Shown: positions 33,038-42,039 of the stretch, piece by piece
How positions within the stretch are numbered: position 1 is the stretch's first letter
How the letters are laid out: every line of letters starts with the position of its first letter
Source of the DNA: CAZYTM01 sp964649725
Lineage (GTDB): Bacteria > Desulfobacterota > Desulfuromonadia > Geobacterales > Geobacteraceae
Length of the DNA stretch: 64,000 nucleotides
Assembly (NCBI GenBank): GCA_964649725.1
Contig: CAZYTM010000003.1
Coordinates: 124,001-188,000, forward strand
Direction: 5' to 3'
Made by a program: the position numbers and the translations under genes
Notes under the pieces: model-generated
Told to the model about the DNA's origin: nothing
The model's database searches: none
The model's input: the letters and a program-made list of their open reading frames with translations, nothing else

Positions 33038-33089
33038 AAAAAAACAGAGTCTCCATAGTAGTGCAAAAGAATAACGAGGAGGGAGAGAA

Positions 33090-33239
33090 ATGATCGGTAC
33101 TATTGGTGTAATTCTGTTAGTAGTTGGCATTATCAGGTGGAAAAATGGTAATAGTGGCGGTGGGTTGATGATTCTTGTCAGTCTTGCACTTTTAGGCTAT
33201 GACATAATACGTACATATCCAGGGAAACTTCCATTTTGA
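33090..33239 (+). CDS. 49-residue membrane peptide
   Basis: The short ORF starts at an ATG with an excellent GAGGAGGGAG site and encodes two hydrophobic stretches around a 'WKNGNSGGG' turn. No attC follows it, so it lies just outside the array or is the remains of the last cassette. No family is recognised. Confidence 0.55.
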   Translation: MIGTIGVILLVVGIIRWKNGNSGGGLMILVSLALLGYDIIRTYPGKLPF

Positions 33240-33283
33240 GGCAATAGTAAACTCTCCTGCAAGATATACGATAAGGGGCTTAC

Positions 33284-33514
33284 GTGAAGAAGAATGGCTG
33301 GATAAGCGTGGAGTTGATGATCACGACGTTAGTGATCTTTGCCATCCTTAACATCATCAATTACCTGAGCGGCTGGAAGCTCCACCCCCTGTTGATAATG
33401 CTGCTCACCCTGGTGCTGTTGTTCCTTATGGGCATCTCCGGTGAGCTCTGGGAATGGCTGAAGAAGAAGTGCGGCAGGAGGAGCGAGCGGGATGATGATA
33501 CTGGTCAGTCCTGA
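33284..33514 (+). CDS. Small membrane protein with a type IV pilin-like start
   Basis: 76 residues, beginning at GTG 33284 with AAGGGG upstream. 'KKNG' then 'WISVELMITTLVIFAIL' has a Gly before and Glu at +5, as in prepilin cleavage sites, but Trp replaces the usual Phe. A second hydrophobic stretch (about 37-53) and a charged tail do not fit a pilin. It is probably a two-helix membrane protein. The prepilin resemblance is tentative. Confidence 0.55.
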   Translation: MKKNGWISVELMITTLVIFAILNIINYLSGWKLHPLLIMLLTLVLLFLMGISGELWEWLKKKCGRRSERDDDTGQS

Positions 33515-33565
33515 CTGATGATTTCAGATCATGCAGACATAGCAGCTAGAAACTGAATAAAGATA

Positions 33566-33594
33566 AAGCTCGCTTACAGCGGGCTTATTTATTC
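33566..33594 (+). terminator. Probable Rho-independent terminator
   Basis: AAGCTCGCT-TAC-AGCGGGCTT forms a nine-base stem with one wobble pair, followed by an AT-rich run. Confidence 0.7.
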
Positions 33595-33720
33595 TCATCT
33601 ACAGAGAGAAAGAACCGTTCCCGGATGGAGGCTGGTCGGCTGACAAAGAGTTTCTCCCCTTTGCCAGCTCTTTAAAAGGTGCTATTATCTGTAAAATCAA
33701 TAAGGAAGAATGAGGATAAA

Positions 33721-34347
33721 ATGAAAAAAAACATCCCCAATATCATCCCGAATCTCTTCCGCCCGCACCCCTGGCACGGCCTCGAAATCGGCCCGTCCCC
33801 CCCGGACATCCTCAATGTCTTTGTCGAAATAACCCCCTTCGACTTGATAAAATACGAAGTCGACAAGATCTCCGGCTACCTCCGGGTCGACCGGCCGCAG
33901 CGGGGCTCATCCCACCCCCCTGCCCTGTACGGGTTTGTCCCCCGGACCTATTGCGGCGAACGGGTCAAACGGCTCTCCCCCGGCTGCAAGTCTGGGGATG
34001 GGGACCCGCTCGACATCATGGTGCTGTGCGAGCGGCCGATTGCCAGAAATGAGGTGATCATCCGCGCCAGGGTGGTCGGTGGTCTGCAGATGGTTGATGA
34101 CAGCGAGGCCGATGACAAGATCATCGCGGTGCTGGAAAACGATTTTGTCTGGGGTGAGGCGCGGGATGTCAGCGATCTCCCCAAGGTCCTGATCGAGCGG
34201 CTGGAGCACTATTTCCTCACCTACAAGCTTGTCCCGGGAGAACCGGCCAAGGCGAGCATCGAGCGTACCTATGGCCTCACACATGCGCGCAAGGTGGTAA
34301 AGGCGGCGATTGCCGATTATCAGGAATCGTTCTGTACGCCGATATGA
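33721..34347 (+). CDS. ppa: Inorganic pyrophosphatase
   Basis: 208 residues. Family I signature 'GDGDPLDIMVL' binds metal ions, with further acidic metal ligands in 'DDKIIAVLEND' and basic active-site residues near the start. It hydrolyses pyrophosphate from biosynthesis in the cytoplasm. The ATG at 33721 is preferred over 33679; AATGAGG lies upstream. The N-terminus 'NLFRPHPWHG' is longer than in E. coli PPase. Confidence 0.95.
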   Translation: MKKNIPNIIPNLFRPHPWHGLEIGPSPPDILNVFVEITPFDLIKYEVDKISGYLRVDRPQRGSSHPPALYGFVPRTYCGERVKRLSPGCKSGDGDPLDIMVLCERPIARNEVIIRARVVGGLQMVDDSEADDKIIAVLENDFVWGEARDVSDLPKVLIERLEHYFLTYKLVPGEPAKASIERTYGLTHARKVVKAAIADYQESFCTPI

Positions 34348-34427
34348 TATCGACTTCGATTTCAGGTAGAGATGGCGGCTGGCCGGCCAGGCGAAGCAGG
34401 AGCAGAGCCTGTAACGACGACAGTCTC

Positions 34428-35375
34428 CTAGAACCTGGCGGATAGTGCCAATGCCAGAAAGGGGGCCGGGTCATAGCGGTCAGAGGCGATCCTGCCCCCA
34501 TCCTTATCCTCCACTTGCAGCTCCCCGGCAAACATCGCCCCACCGTATATATCGATATTGAAGTGCTTGCCGACGCCTTTTGTGAGCCTCCCCCAGACCG
34601 GGAAAGAGCTGATATCTGCGATAGCGTCGGGATACGCTCCGGCGCTGCTCAAGCGGAAGCGATTGGAGAGGTAGGCTCCTCCTGTTGCCAGCTCCCAGCC
34701 GGCGCCGATGCTGTAGGTGAGTTCCACCCCCATAGTCCCCACAGGTCCCGGACGGGACAGATTGGCCAGCAGCAGCCGGTCGGTTATCTTCCAGTTAATC
34801 ACCACCAGCGGCAGTATACTCACCTCTCCCAGGTCTTCCAGTATCTCCACCCCAAGGCCCAAGGTGAGCCTGGGGGTGATGTCACGGGTAATGGTGAGAT
34901 CGCCGCCATAGCTCAAGGCATTGTTCCAGCCGGCTCCATCCTCACGGGAGAATTGCACCATGGGGAGGATATAGATGCTCCAGAGCGGATTCAGGTCATA
35001 GGCGACCGTGCCGCCGAACTCCAGTCGGTGCAGCTTTTCCCAGGGGTGCCCTGCAGCGAATGCGGCCGGATTGGTAAAGCGGTAATCTCCCCCTTCGTAG
35101 GCGAAATGGAGCCCGGCGCCGAAAGTCTGGCTGAGCGGCTGGTAGGCATTTATATCGAAGAGGTAGCGGGTCGCACTGACCCCACCCCCTCCATGCAAAG
35201 CTACATCGAACTGCCGGGATGGGGTTACGGAGATGGTCAATGGGGAAATTTCCGGCGCTGCTGTCACGGCTGGGGTATCGGCCCTGGCCGGTGGGGTGGC
35301 GAGCAGGAGAGCGGCGCAGATAGAAAGGGTGCAGAGTCTGGCGACGATTCGTCGCCGGCGATAATTTGAATACAT
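34428..35375 (-). CDS. Predicted beta-barrel outer-membrane protein
   Basis: 315 residues. Signal peptide at residues about 10-33 ending in 'PPARA'. The mature part is a series of amphipathic strands with a C-terminal Phe ('LALALSARF') that fits BAM assembly. The family looks like the DUF6268-type barrels; no substrate is known. It begins 22 bases after the MFS stop, so it is probably the last gene of that operon. An in-frame start at 35426 is rejected because AAGGGG lies before 35375. Confidence 0.75.
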   Translation of the reverse strand: MYSNYRRRRIVARLCTLSICAALLLATPPARADTPAVTAAPEISPLTISVTPSRQFDVALHGGGGVSATRYLFDINAYQPLSQTFGAGLHFAYEGGDYRFTNPAAFAAGHPWEKLHRLEFGGTVAYDLNPLWSIYILPMVQFSREDGAGWNNALSYGGDLTITRDITPRLTLGLGVEILEDLGEVSILPLVVINWKITDRLLLANLSRPGPVGTMGVELTYSIGAGWELATGGAYLSNRFRLSSAGAYPDAIADISSFPVWGRLTKGVGKHFNIDIYGGAMFAGELQVEDKDGGRIASDRYDPAPFLALALSARF

Positions 35376-35397
35376 GTCGGTCCCCTTCTTCCGGCTC

Positions 35398-36630
35398 TTA
35401 CCCGGCGGCTTTTGCAGAGCTGACATAGAGCAGGGTGCCGATCGCCATTGCCAGCGGAAGAATGGCGAGGAGAGCGGCTGTGCTTATCACCCCGAGATGC
35501 CAGAGCTCTGCTACACCAACGCTCTGCACACCAAGGGCGTTGCCTATCTGCATCCCCATCAGGTAGACCATGGAACGGGGGAGGAACTGCTCTGGTGCCG
35601 ATGAATGGACAATGGAGGCGTAGATGCTGACACTGGCAAGCCCCATGCAGAGCCCGGAGGTGAAAATAGGGATCGCCGCCAGGAGGAAATTACCCGATAC
35701 CAGAGAGAGGGAGAGCGCGGCTAAGGAGATGAAGAGCCCGGCGGCGCTGCGGGAGGGGAGATGCTCCATCCGCTGCTCCAGGCGGGCGGCCCAGATGCTC
35801 CCTATTATGGCGCCGACCGAGGCGAGAAGTGTCATAACACCTACGAACATCGGGCTCTTGCCGACCTTTGCCTGGAGATAGTCGGAGAAGAGATATTCCG
35901 AACCGACAACGAGGATCGAGACCACCACCTGCCAGGAGGTCATCACCCGGATGATTCTTCGTCCCCGTTGATCTGCACCGCCACCCTCTTCTCTTTGAGC
36001 AGCCGGAGTCTCTCTGCGCCGCAGCCCGAAATAGGCGAAAGCTGCCGTTGCCAGGCTGAGAAAGGCGTTGAGCAGAAAAAAACTCCGCCACCCCTCTGGC
36101 GAGTACTGGGCGAAAAGTGCGCCGACAATCGGTCCGGCAACGACCCCCAGGGCAGTCCCTGCCTCCCCCCAGACCAGTGGCCGGGTGATGCGCCAGCGAT
36201 GGAAGATACTCAGCGTCCAGAGCTGCCCGGCAAATGAGATGGCCCCGCCGATACCCATTACGGCACGGCCGACAAAGAACCAGAGCGGCGTCAAGGCGGA
36301 AAAGCTGACCAGATTGCCGGCCGCGAAGATGGCCAGACCGGCCAGAAAGAAGGGTAATGGCGAGAGGGAACGGCTGAGCCAGCGTGACAGCAGGAGTATC
36401 AGCAGCATCACGGCGAAGAGCGGATAGAGGTAACTGTTGATGATGTAGCTCGACAACTCTTCCCGCAATCCCAGGCTTGCGGTGATCCTGGCATTGGCGA
36501 CGATCACTGCTGTCACTTCCAGGGCGGCGAACATCTCGACAAAAAAGAAACCGAGGTCGTAGAGACGGTCGCAAAGCGAATCGTTCTGCTCCTTGAGGCT
36601 GCTCTTCCCGTCTGGCCGGGGGGAGGTCAT
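35398..36630 (-). CDS. MFS transporter
   Basis: 410 residues with about twelve membrane helices. After an N-terminal soluble stretch, 'VGRAVMGIGGAISFAGQLW' and 'GVVAGPIVGALF' fit major-facilitator motifs of the drug/metabolite type. The substrate is unknown. Its ATG overlaps the stop of the HdeD-like/protease-like gene by four bases (ATGA), so the pair is coupled. Confidence 0.88.
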   Translation of the reverse strand: MTSPRPDGKSSLKEQNDSLCDRLYDLGFFFVEMFAALEVTAVIVANARITASLGLREELSSYIINSYLYPLFAVMLLILLLSRWLSRSLSPLPFFLAGLAIFAAGNLVSFSALTPLWFFVGRAVMGIGGAISFAGQLWTLSIFHRWRITRPLVWGEAGTALGVVAGPIVGALFAQYSPEGWRSFFLLNAFLSLATAAFAYFGLRRRETPAAQREEGGGADQRGRRIIRVMTSWQVVVSILVVGSEYLFSDYLQAKVGKSPMFVGVMTLLASVGAIIGSIWAARLEQRMEHLPSRSAAGLFISLAALSLSLVSGNFLLAAIPIFTSGLCMGLASVSIYASIVHSSAPEQFLPRSMVYLMGMQIGNALGVQSVGVAELWHLGVISTAALLAILPLAMAIGTLLYVSSAKAAG

Positions 36631-37895
36631 TCCTCCACCACCCGCTGCAGCGCCAGGGTGTATTCCAGCATCATCCCGGGGGTCCAGACCATCTCCCTCG
36701 CCTTCCAGCGGATGAAATGAGCGACCAAGAGATCCTTGTTCGTCATCAGGGTGACCAGAGTCCTGAGCCTCTTCCCGGAACTTAGGCTCCCCATCAGCGA
36801 CGCTTCCAGGGCAAGTGCCACAGCCACCGAGCAGTTGCGGTTGGTAAAGTTATAGGAAGTGACACGGCTATAGATCGCCCAGAAGGTCCGCAGTTGGCCG
36901 GCATTGAAATTGCGAAAACGGATGGTAGCGGAAGGGAGCACATAGGTCTGGATCTCCTCTTCGAAGGAGGGGAGGAATACCCCCGGCACATCCTTGCTAC
37001 GGAGGGTCTGCCAGACCTCGTCGCTGCTGTTGAAGGAGGTCGGGTCGCCGTCACAGTGACTGATATAGAGGTCCGGGGTCATCTGCAGCGCTGAATGGCC
37101 GACAGCGAACTTCCCTTCCTTGTCCCGGGCTGCCACATAGCGGCTGACCATGTTCGGGTCGGCGTTCGACTTCGCCACAGTGGTAGGGGTCCAGACATGC
37201 ACCAGCAGTTCGTTGCCAGGCTCCCCCCCCGCTGGCTGCGGCAGTGAATCGGCAGTCAGATAGTGGTTGCGGAAGCGCCCCGCCACATGGAAGTCGAGGA
37301 AGTAGCGGATAGCCATCTCATCTACCCCCCCTTCCGTCTTCTGCAGATAGCGACCCAACCGGAGTGCCGTGCGCAGAGTGGTCAGTCCAATCAGAATCAG
37401 GCCACCCCCCAGGATCAGCGGCACCACCCAGCTGACTGCATGTTTCCATTCAACAAAGATAAGCCCGCCGAAGATGAGATGGCCGATACCGCTCAGCAGA
37501 AACCAGACCCAGTTGGGGTAGCGGATGATGATGGCGGAGAGGGTCTGATAGAGACCATTCACCAGCAGCGCCAGACCGAACAGCCATGGCACCGCGTTCT
37601 CCGACTGTTGCGGGAAGTCGGCAATGGCGACCCCGAGGACGACAAAGACCACCCCCTGGAAACAGAAGAAGGTCGGCATACCCGCCCCGCCGGCGAGCAG
37701 GGAGAAGGCGAGTTTGGCGAGCCCCATCACCACCATGACCCAGCCGAACGCCTCCAGAGTTATCAGAGTGACCGTGTCCGAGGCATCGATGACGATGAAG
37801 AGACCGACCAGAAAAAGGAGTGCGCCGAGGGCGGTAATATACCAGCGGCTCCGGTGCAGGTTGCCAGGACCAAGCAGCAGCAGGGCGAGATTCAT
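36627..37895 (-). CDS. HdeD-like membrane domain fused to a possible permuted papain-like domain
   Basis: 422 residues. Residues about 15-185 hold six membrane helices in the HdeD/DUF308 style. Residues 200-420 are soluble. 'GHSALQ' followed much later by 'YNFTNRNCSVAVAL' gives a His before Cys order, as in circularly permuted papain-like and DUF4105-like domains. It may be a membrane-bound peptidase, amidase or lipid-modifying enzyme. It overlaps both neighbours by four bases, so it is translated with the sensor and MFS genes. Confidence 0.72.
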   Translation of the reverse strand: MNLALLLLGPGNLHRSRWYITALGALLFLVGLFIVIDASDTVTLITLEAFGWVMVVMGLAKLAFSLLAGGAGMPTFFCFQGVVFVVLGVAIADFPQQSENAVPWLFGLALLVNGLYQTLSAIIIRYPNWVWFLLSGIGHLIFGGLIFVEWKHAVSWVVPLILGGGLILIGLTTLRTALRLGRYLQKTEGGVDEMAIRYFLDFHVAGRFRNHYLTADSLPQPAGGEPGNELLVHVWTPTTVAKSNADPNMVSRYVAARDKEGKFAVGHSALQMTPDLYISHCDGDPTSFNSSDEVWQTLRSKDVPGVFLPSFEEEIQTYVLPSATIRFRNFNAGQLRTFWAIYSRVTSYNFTNRNCSVAVALALEASLMGSLSSGKRLRTLVTLMTNKDLLVAHFIRWKAREMVWTPGMMLEYTLALQRVVEE

Positions 37896-39034
37896 GGCTT
37901 ATCTTCCTTGCCGGCCGGGTTGCTCTTCTCCTCCAGCGTCACACCAAGCTCATTCAAGGCACTCCCCAGCTCGCGCAGCTCCTTCGCATCATTCAAGGGC
38001 GCGGCCGGATGGCTGAAATCCCCGGCAGCATAGTTGCGCGCCTGTTCGGCCAGTCTGCGCAAGGGGCGGGTGATATTGTCATCGAAGGTACGATTGAGGA
38101 ACCAGAGTGCGGCGCCACCCAGGAAGAGATAGAGGACCAGCATCCGTCTCCCCATGCCGCTCAGCGGGGCCAGCCGTTTATCGAGCGGCCAGCTGACGAT
38201 AAGCGACCAGTCTTCCCCCCCGCGCGCTTCGGCAAGAGAGCTGATGGGAGCCTCGACTATCCAGGAGATCCGGTGACTGACCGGATCCAGCATCCTCATG
38301 GTGTCGAGCCCGCTCTTCTCCATCAGTGCGGCCAGTTCACCCAGGGTGTCACCGCCGGAGAGTTCGGCGATCGCCTTCAGGTCAGGATGGGCAAGGATCT
38401 GCCCCTTCCGGTTGACCAGATAGACCGTGCCGTCACCCCCTGGCTTGAGGAAATGAAGCCGCTGCAGCAGGGTGTCGAGGTCCAGGTCGACGGCTACCAC
38501 TCCGACCTGGCGACCGCGCCACTCTACCGGGACCGCATAGGTGACCATCAGCGTTTTGCCACCTTCGCCGAAATAGGGCCTGATCCATTTACCGCGGCCG
38601 CTGCTGACAGGGAGCTGGTACCATTTCCGGCTGGTATATTCATAGGGGAGGGTGATCTCTGTCTCTGCGCCATCCCTGCGGAAGCAATATGGCGCAAAGC
38701 GGCCGAGCCTTGTCAAGGTAGGCTCAAAGGCGACGCCAACTCCATAGATATCAGGGGATTCATGCAGGGTAAGACGCAACAGGCTGCGGATCTTCTCCGG
38801 TTCAAGTGTCTGGCTGGTCTCTATGGCACGGACCACCCCTTCTGCGATGATGCGCGCCGGGTCAAAGGTGAGATCGATTTCTGCGGTCTTCAGGTGGGCG
38901 ATCTGCAACGCTTCCTGCTTCATCTCGGTCAACAGCGTTGCTCGACCTGTTCGATAGCTCTCGGAAAGGAGTAACAGGAGCGGAATACCGACCAGGAAGG
39001 CGAGGAGTATCTGGATACGCTTGCGCAGACTCAT
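37892..39034 (-). CDS. Cache-HAMP sensor without an output domain
   Basis: 380 residues. One membrane helix near residues 8-25, a periplasmic Cache-type domain to about 275 ('GVVAVDLDLDTLL', 'YLVNRKGQILAHPDL'), a second helix near 290-308, then HAMP. It ends soon after HAMP with no kinase, methyl-accepting or phosphatase domain. It may signal by contact with a partner, such as the HdeD-like protein encoded next. It heads the overlapping operon. Confidence 0.85.
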   Translation of the reverse strand: MSLRKRIQILLAFLVGIPLLLLLSESYRTGRATLLTEMKQEALQIAHLKTAEIDLTFDPARIIAEGVVRAIETSQTLEPEKIRSLLRLTLHESPDIYGVGVAFEPTLTRLGRFAPYCFRRDGAETEITLPYEYTSRKWYQLPVSSGRGKWIRPYFGEGGKTLMVTYAVPVEWRGRQVGVVAVDLDLDTLLQRLHFLKPGGDGTVYLVNRKGQILAHPDLKAIAELSGGDTLGELAALMEKSGLDTMRMLDPVSHRISWIVEAPISSLAEARGGEDWSLIVSWPLDKRLAPLSGMGRRMLVLYLFLGGAALWFLNRTFDDNITRPLRRLAEQARNYAAGDFSHPAAPLNDAKELRELGSALNELGVTLEEKSNPAGKEDKP

Positions 39035-39130
39035 GGTTCTGACCCCTCGCTCAATGACGATATGACGAGTTTACCAGCTTCAGAATCGCTTTCAGGAGAG
39101 GCACATAGCTGCAGCATCCACTGCCGCTCT

Positions 39131-39829
39131 TCACCCCGCCTGCTGGATAAACGCTGTCAGTGCACTCTGTGACTCCTCGGTGATGGCGATGAACTCGACA
39201 CCGAAACCGGCCGGCATATCCTTCTTGGTCGGCGCTGATTTGCTGTTCAGCCAGGCTACCCGCCCCTTGGCCTGTATCGTCGCCCCCCTGGCATCAGGCA
39301 GAGCAAAGACCAGTTCAATAGTTGCCTCGAGCTCGACCTTGTAATCGGTGGCGATATAGACTCCGTGGGCACTCAGATCGAGCAGATCGCCAGAGAGGGT
39401 GACGCCATAGAGCTTGAACTTTACCCTGGTGCGGCAGCTGACCCGTTTATCGCGCCGGTCGATGGTCGGCAGGTACTGGCGGGCCGTGGCAAGGAACTGG
39501 TTGCGGTCGAGCGGCTTGGTGAGAAAGGCGTTGCAGCCGGCAGCCAGGCAACGCGCCCGGTCCTCCTCCTTACCTTCGGCAGTGATCATGATGACCGGTA
39601 TCTTGCGCAGCTCCGGGTCAGCCTTGAGCCTGGCGCAACAGTCGGCGCCATCCATGTTGGGCATGTGCAGGTCCATGAAGATCAGCTCCGGGCGCTCCTC
39701 TCTGGCCAGCTTCAGCGCATCTACACCATCCATGGCAGTGATCAGATGGACCGCCGAGAGACGGAGGAACCCCTTCATCAGCGCCAGAAACATGGTTACG
39801 TCATCGACCAGCAAGACCTTGGCAGACAT
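39131..39829 (-). CDS. Response regulator with receiver and PilZ domains
   Basis: 232 residues. Receiver domain about 1-120 with phosphoacceptor Asp in 'LIFMDLHMPNMDG'. The PilZ domain about 135-228 has its two c-di-GMP contacts: 'RVSCR' (RxxxR) and 'DLSAHG' (DxSxxG). It links phosphorylation to c-di-GMP binding. It may be controlled by the Cache-HAMP sensor downstream, but that gene has no kinase domain, so the kinase is elsewhere. Confidence 0.9.
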   Translation of the reverse strand: MSAKVLLVDDVTMFLALMKGFLRLSAVHLITAMDGVDALKLAREERPELIFMDLHMPNMDGADCCARLKADPELRKIPVIMITAEGKEEDRARCLAAGCNAFLTKPLDRNQFLATARQYLPTIDRRDKRVSCRTRVKFKLYGVTLSGDLLDLSAHGVYIATDYKVELEATIELVFALPDARGATIQAKGRVAWLNSKSAPTKKDMPAGFGVEFIAITEESQSALTAFIQQAG

Positions 39830-39885
39830 CTTTCCCCTTCAGTATGCATAACATATTGGCCGCAACCGCAGTGGTCGAAGCAATC

Positions 39886-41196
39886 TTACACCGTAACGAG
39901 CCTACGGGCAATGATATCGTGATTGAGCCAGTAAACAGGTGCCCCCGGCTGCCAGGAGCAGTCCAGCATCAGCCGCCCGACTGCAGTGAAGACCGCCCGG
40001 GAGAGGATGGCGCAGACCGGCTCCTTCGGATTGCTGCAGATGGCAAAGAGTTCGTTGGCAGTGGTGAGCATCAGCTCCAGCTGTTCCTGGGTGGTATGAT
40101 AGGGCCACTTGTCCAGGCTGGCAAACTGCTGCATTACCGGTGCCCCCAGGTATGCCTCGGCCCTGGCAAGCATCGCCTCGATGGTTACCCCCTCCTGCAG
40201 CAGCCCCTGGCATTCGGCCCTGATCGCCTCAGCCTGCGGACCGCCACCCTCGCGCTGCAGGGCGGTGAGGAGAGGATAGAGGGATATCTCCACGCCGAGG
40301 AAGAGTGAACTGGAGTTGGTCTGGATCTCCGGGCAGTTGCAGACCGTTGCCTGGATACCCTGCTCCCAGGCAGACTGCGCTGCCTCTTCCAGCTTTATCT
40401 TTGCCCACCCCGGCAGGTATGGATGGTAGGACTGCCAGGTATAGCTCCCGTTTATCAACACTTCGCAGCCATGGTAACCAAAGGCGACATAACGGACCGC
40501 ACCGTTCCAGCCGGCCACCCTGTTACGGATTGAAGCAGTCTGGTTAAGCAGATGGGTGAAGGTGTCGGCCGACACCTCGGCGAAACCGAGCTGGCAGAGT
40601 CTCCCCATATCAGAGGCCCAGAAGGCCGACGAAGCGAGGTAACGCTCCCCCTGCCCCTTGAAGAGCCGGTTCATGACCGGCATGAAGGCGCGGGCTCGCG
40701 GGATGCCGCCAGCCATGACATGGGTGAAGAGGATATTCGCCCCGGCCGGCAGCAGCCGTTCTATCTCTGCGGCAACTGCAGCCAGATTGGCGATAAAGCG
40801 GGCAAGCCCCCGCTGCCGCGATTCTTCGATCTTGTCCCAGTCGAGTTGTACAGACCCCCACTGGTCCGGTTTCACCCCCTTCAGCTGGTCGGCCGGCGAA
40901 CGGCCGTCACTGGCCGGTTCGAGGTCGAACCCGGCCTCCAGGGGGATGTTGATGATGCTCCCGCCGAGCAGCTCCTCAGCACTCCGCAGCTCTTCGTCAT
41001 TCAGGGGGCGCAACGTGCCGTCGCTGTCGCGGCGGCCGACCGTAGTGCCGATAATGGTCATACCGGCCCTGCGGGCCTCGTCAACGATGCCGGTTGCATA
41101 ACCGCGACCGAACAGTTCACCGATCAGCACCAGCACGTCGCCAGGCCTGTAGCCCGCGGCTGCTGGCAGCTCGCGGAGCGGATTGTAGATTGTCAT
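39886..41196 (-). CDS. Conserved protein near lpxA (possible FabMG-type enoyl-ACP reductase)
   Basis: 436 residues, soluble. The start 'GYRPGDVLVLIGELFGRGYA' looks like a Rossmann-type nucleotide loop, and 'GIVDEARRAGMTIIGTTVGR' extends it. I recall a family named FabMG (enoyl-ACP reductase) of this length in Geobacter-type genomes, but I am not sure this protein belongs to it. It follows dnaB and the lpxA-like gene by 33 bases on the same strand. If the name is right, this genome has two unlike enoyl-ACP reductases in the window, with fabI at 6.9 kb. Confidence 0.5.
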   Translation of the reverse strand: MTIYNPLRELPAAAGYRPGDVLVLIGELFGRGYATGIVDEARRAGMTIIGTTVGRRDSDGTLRPLNDEELRSAEELLGGSIINIPLEAGFDLEPASDGRSPADQLKGVKPDQWGSVQLDWDKIEESRQRGLARFIANLAAVAAEIERLLPAGANILFTHVMAGGIPRARAFMPVMNRLFKGQGERYLASSAFWASDMGRLCQLGFAEVSADTFTHLLNQTASIRNRVAGWNGAVRYVAFGYHGCEVLINGSYTWQSYHPYLPGWAKIKLEEAAQSAWEQGIQATVCNCPEIQTNSSSLFLGVEISLYPLLTALQREGGGPQAEAIRAECQGLLQEGVTIEAMLARAEAYLGAPVMQQFASLDKWPYHTTQEQLELMLTTANELFAICSNPKEPVCAILSRAVFTAVGRLMLDCSWQPGAPVYWLNHDIIARRLVTV

Positions 41197-41229
41197 CTTG
41201 TTATTGTTCCTTCAGATAGTATTGCAGCC

Positions 41230-42024
41230 TCAGTCGGCCTCATCGACGAACATCCCCTTACCAAAACAGACACCGCGTTTGGAGTTGCGGATATAGTCGA
41301 GCAGGTAACGGACGTCAGGAGTGATGTCAAGTTCGCTCTCGGCCCTCTCCAGGGCACTCTTCATGTTCAGCCCGCTCAAAAAGAGTAATTTCAGAGCGTT
41401 CTTCAGGGCGCGCACCCGGGTCTGGTCGAAACCGTTCCGCCGCAGTCCGACCAGGTTGAGGCTCTTTACGGTATGGGTCTCATCCATTATGCAGAAAGGG
41501 GGGACATCCCGAGAGGTGCGCGACAGGCCGCGCATCATGGCGAATTTGCCGATGCGGCAGAACTGATGTACCACGCAGTTGCCGGAGATGATGGCCCGGT
41601 CCTCCACCTCTACATGTCCGGCCAGCAACGACCCGCCGGCAACGATGATGTTGTCGCCAAGGATACAGTTGTGCGCCACATGGGACTGGATCATGAAGAA
41701 GTTGTTGTTGCCGACCACTGTCTTGGTCCCACCCCGGTAACCGCGGTGGATGGTGGCATATTCACGGATGATGTTGCCGTCCCCCACCTCCAGATAGCAT
41801 TCATCCCCCTTGTAGCCGAAATCCTGCGGGTCGTGGCCGACAATGGCGCCGTAGTGGATGATGTTGTTGCTGCCGATCGTCGTCCAGGGGCCGATCACGG
41901 CATTGGCCATGATTCTGGTGCCGCTGCCGACTGTCGAATGTTCGCCGACAATGACATTCTGACCGATCTCAGCATCGGCGGCAATGGTAGCAGTAGAGCT
42001 GATACGGGCTGTTGCGTCTATCAT
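41230..42024 (-). CDS. lpxA: LpxA-like acyl-ACP UDP-GlcNAc O-acyltransferase
   Basis: 264 residues. Left-handed beta-helix hexapeptide repeats with 'HDPQDFGYKGDECYLEVGD' and 'IREYATIHRG', and the catalytic-His region 'SHVAHNCILGDN'. These are LpxA hallmarks: it would place a 3-hydroxyacyl chain on UDP-GlcNAc at the start of lipid A synthesis. It is not in the usual lpxD-fabZ-lpxA-lpxB cluster, so a second copy with another acyl donor is possible. It lies 15 bases after dnaB. Confidence 0.85.
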   Translation of the reverse strand: MIDATARISSTATIAADAEIGQNVIVGEHSTVGSGTRIMANAVIGPWTTIGSNNIIHYGAIVGHDPQDFGYKGDECYLEVGDGNIIREYATIHRGYRGGTKTVVGNNNFFMIQSHVAHNCILGDNIIVAGGSLLAGHVEVEDRAIISGNCVVHQFCRIGKFAMMRGLSRTSRDVPPFCIMDETHTVKSLNLVGLRRNGFDQTRVRALKNALKLLFLSGLNMKSALERAESELDITPDVRYLLDYIRNSKRGVCFGKGMFVDEAD

Positions 42025-42039
42025 AATTACACCTCTGTC

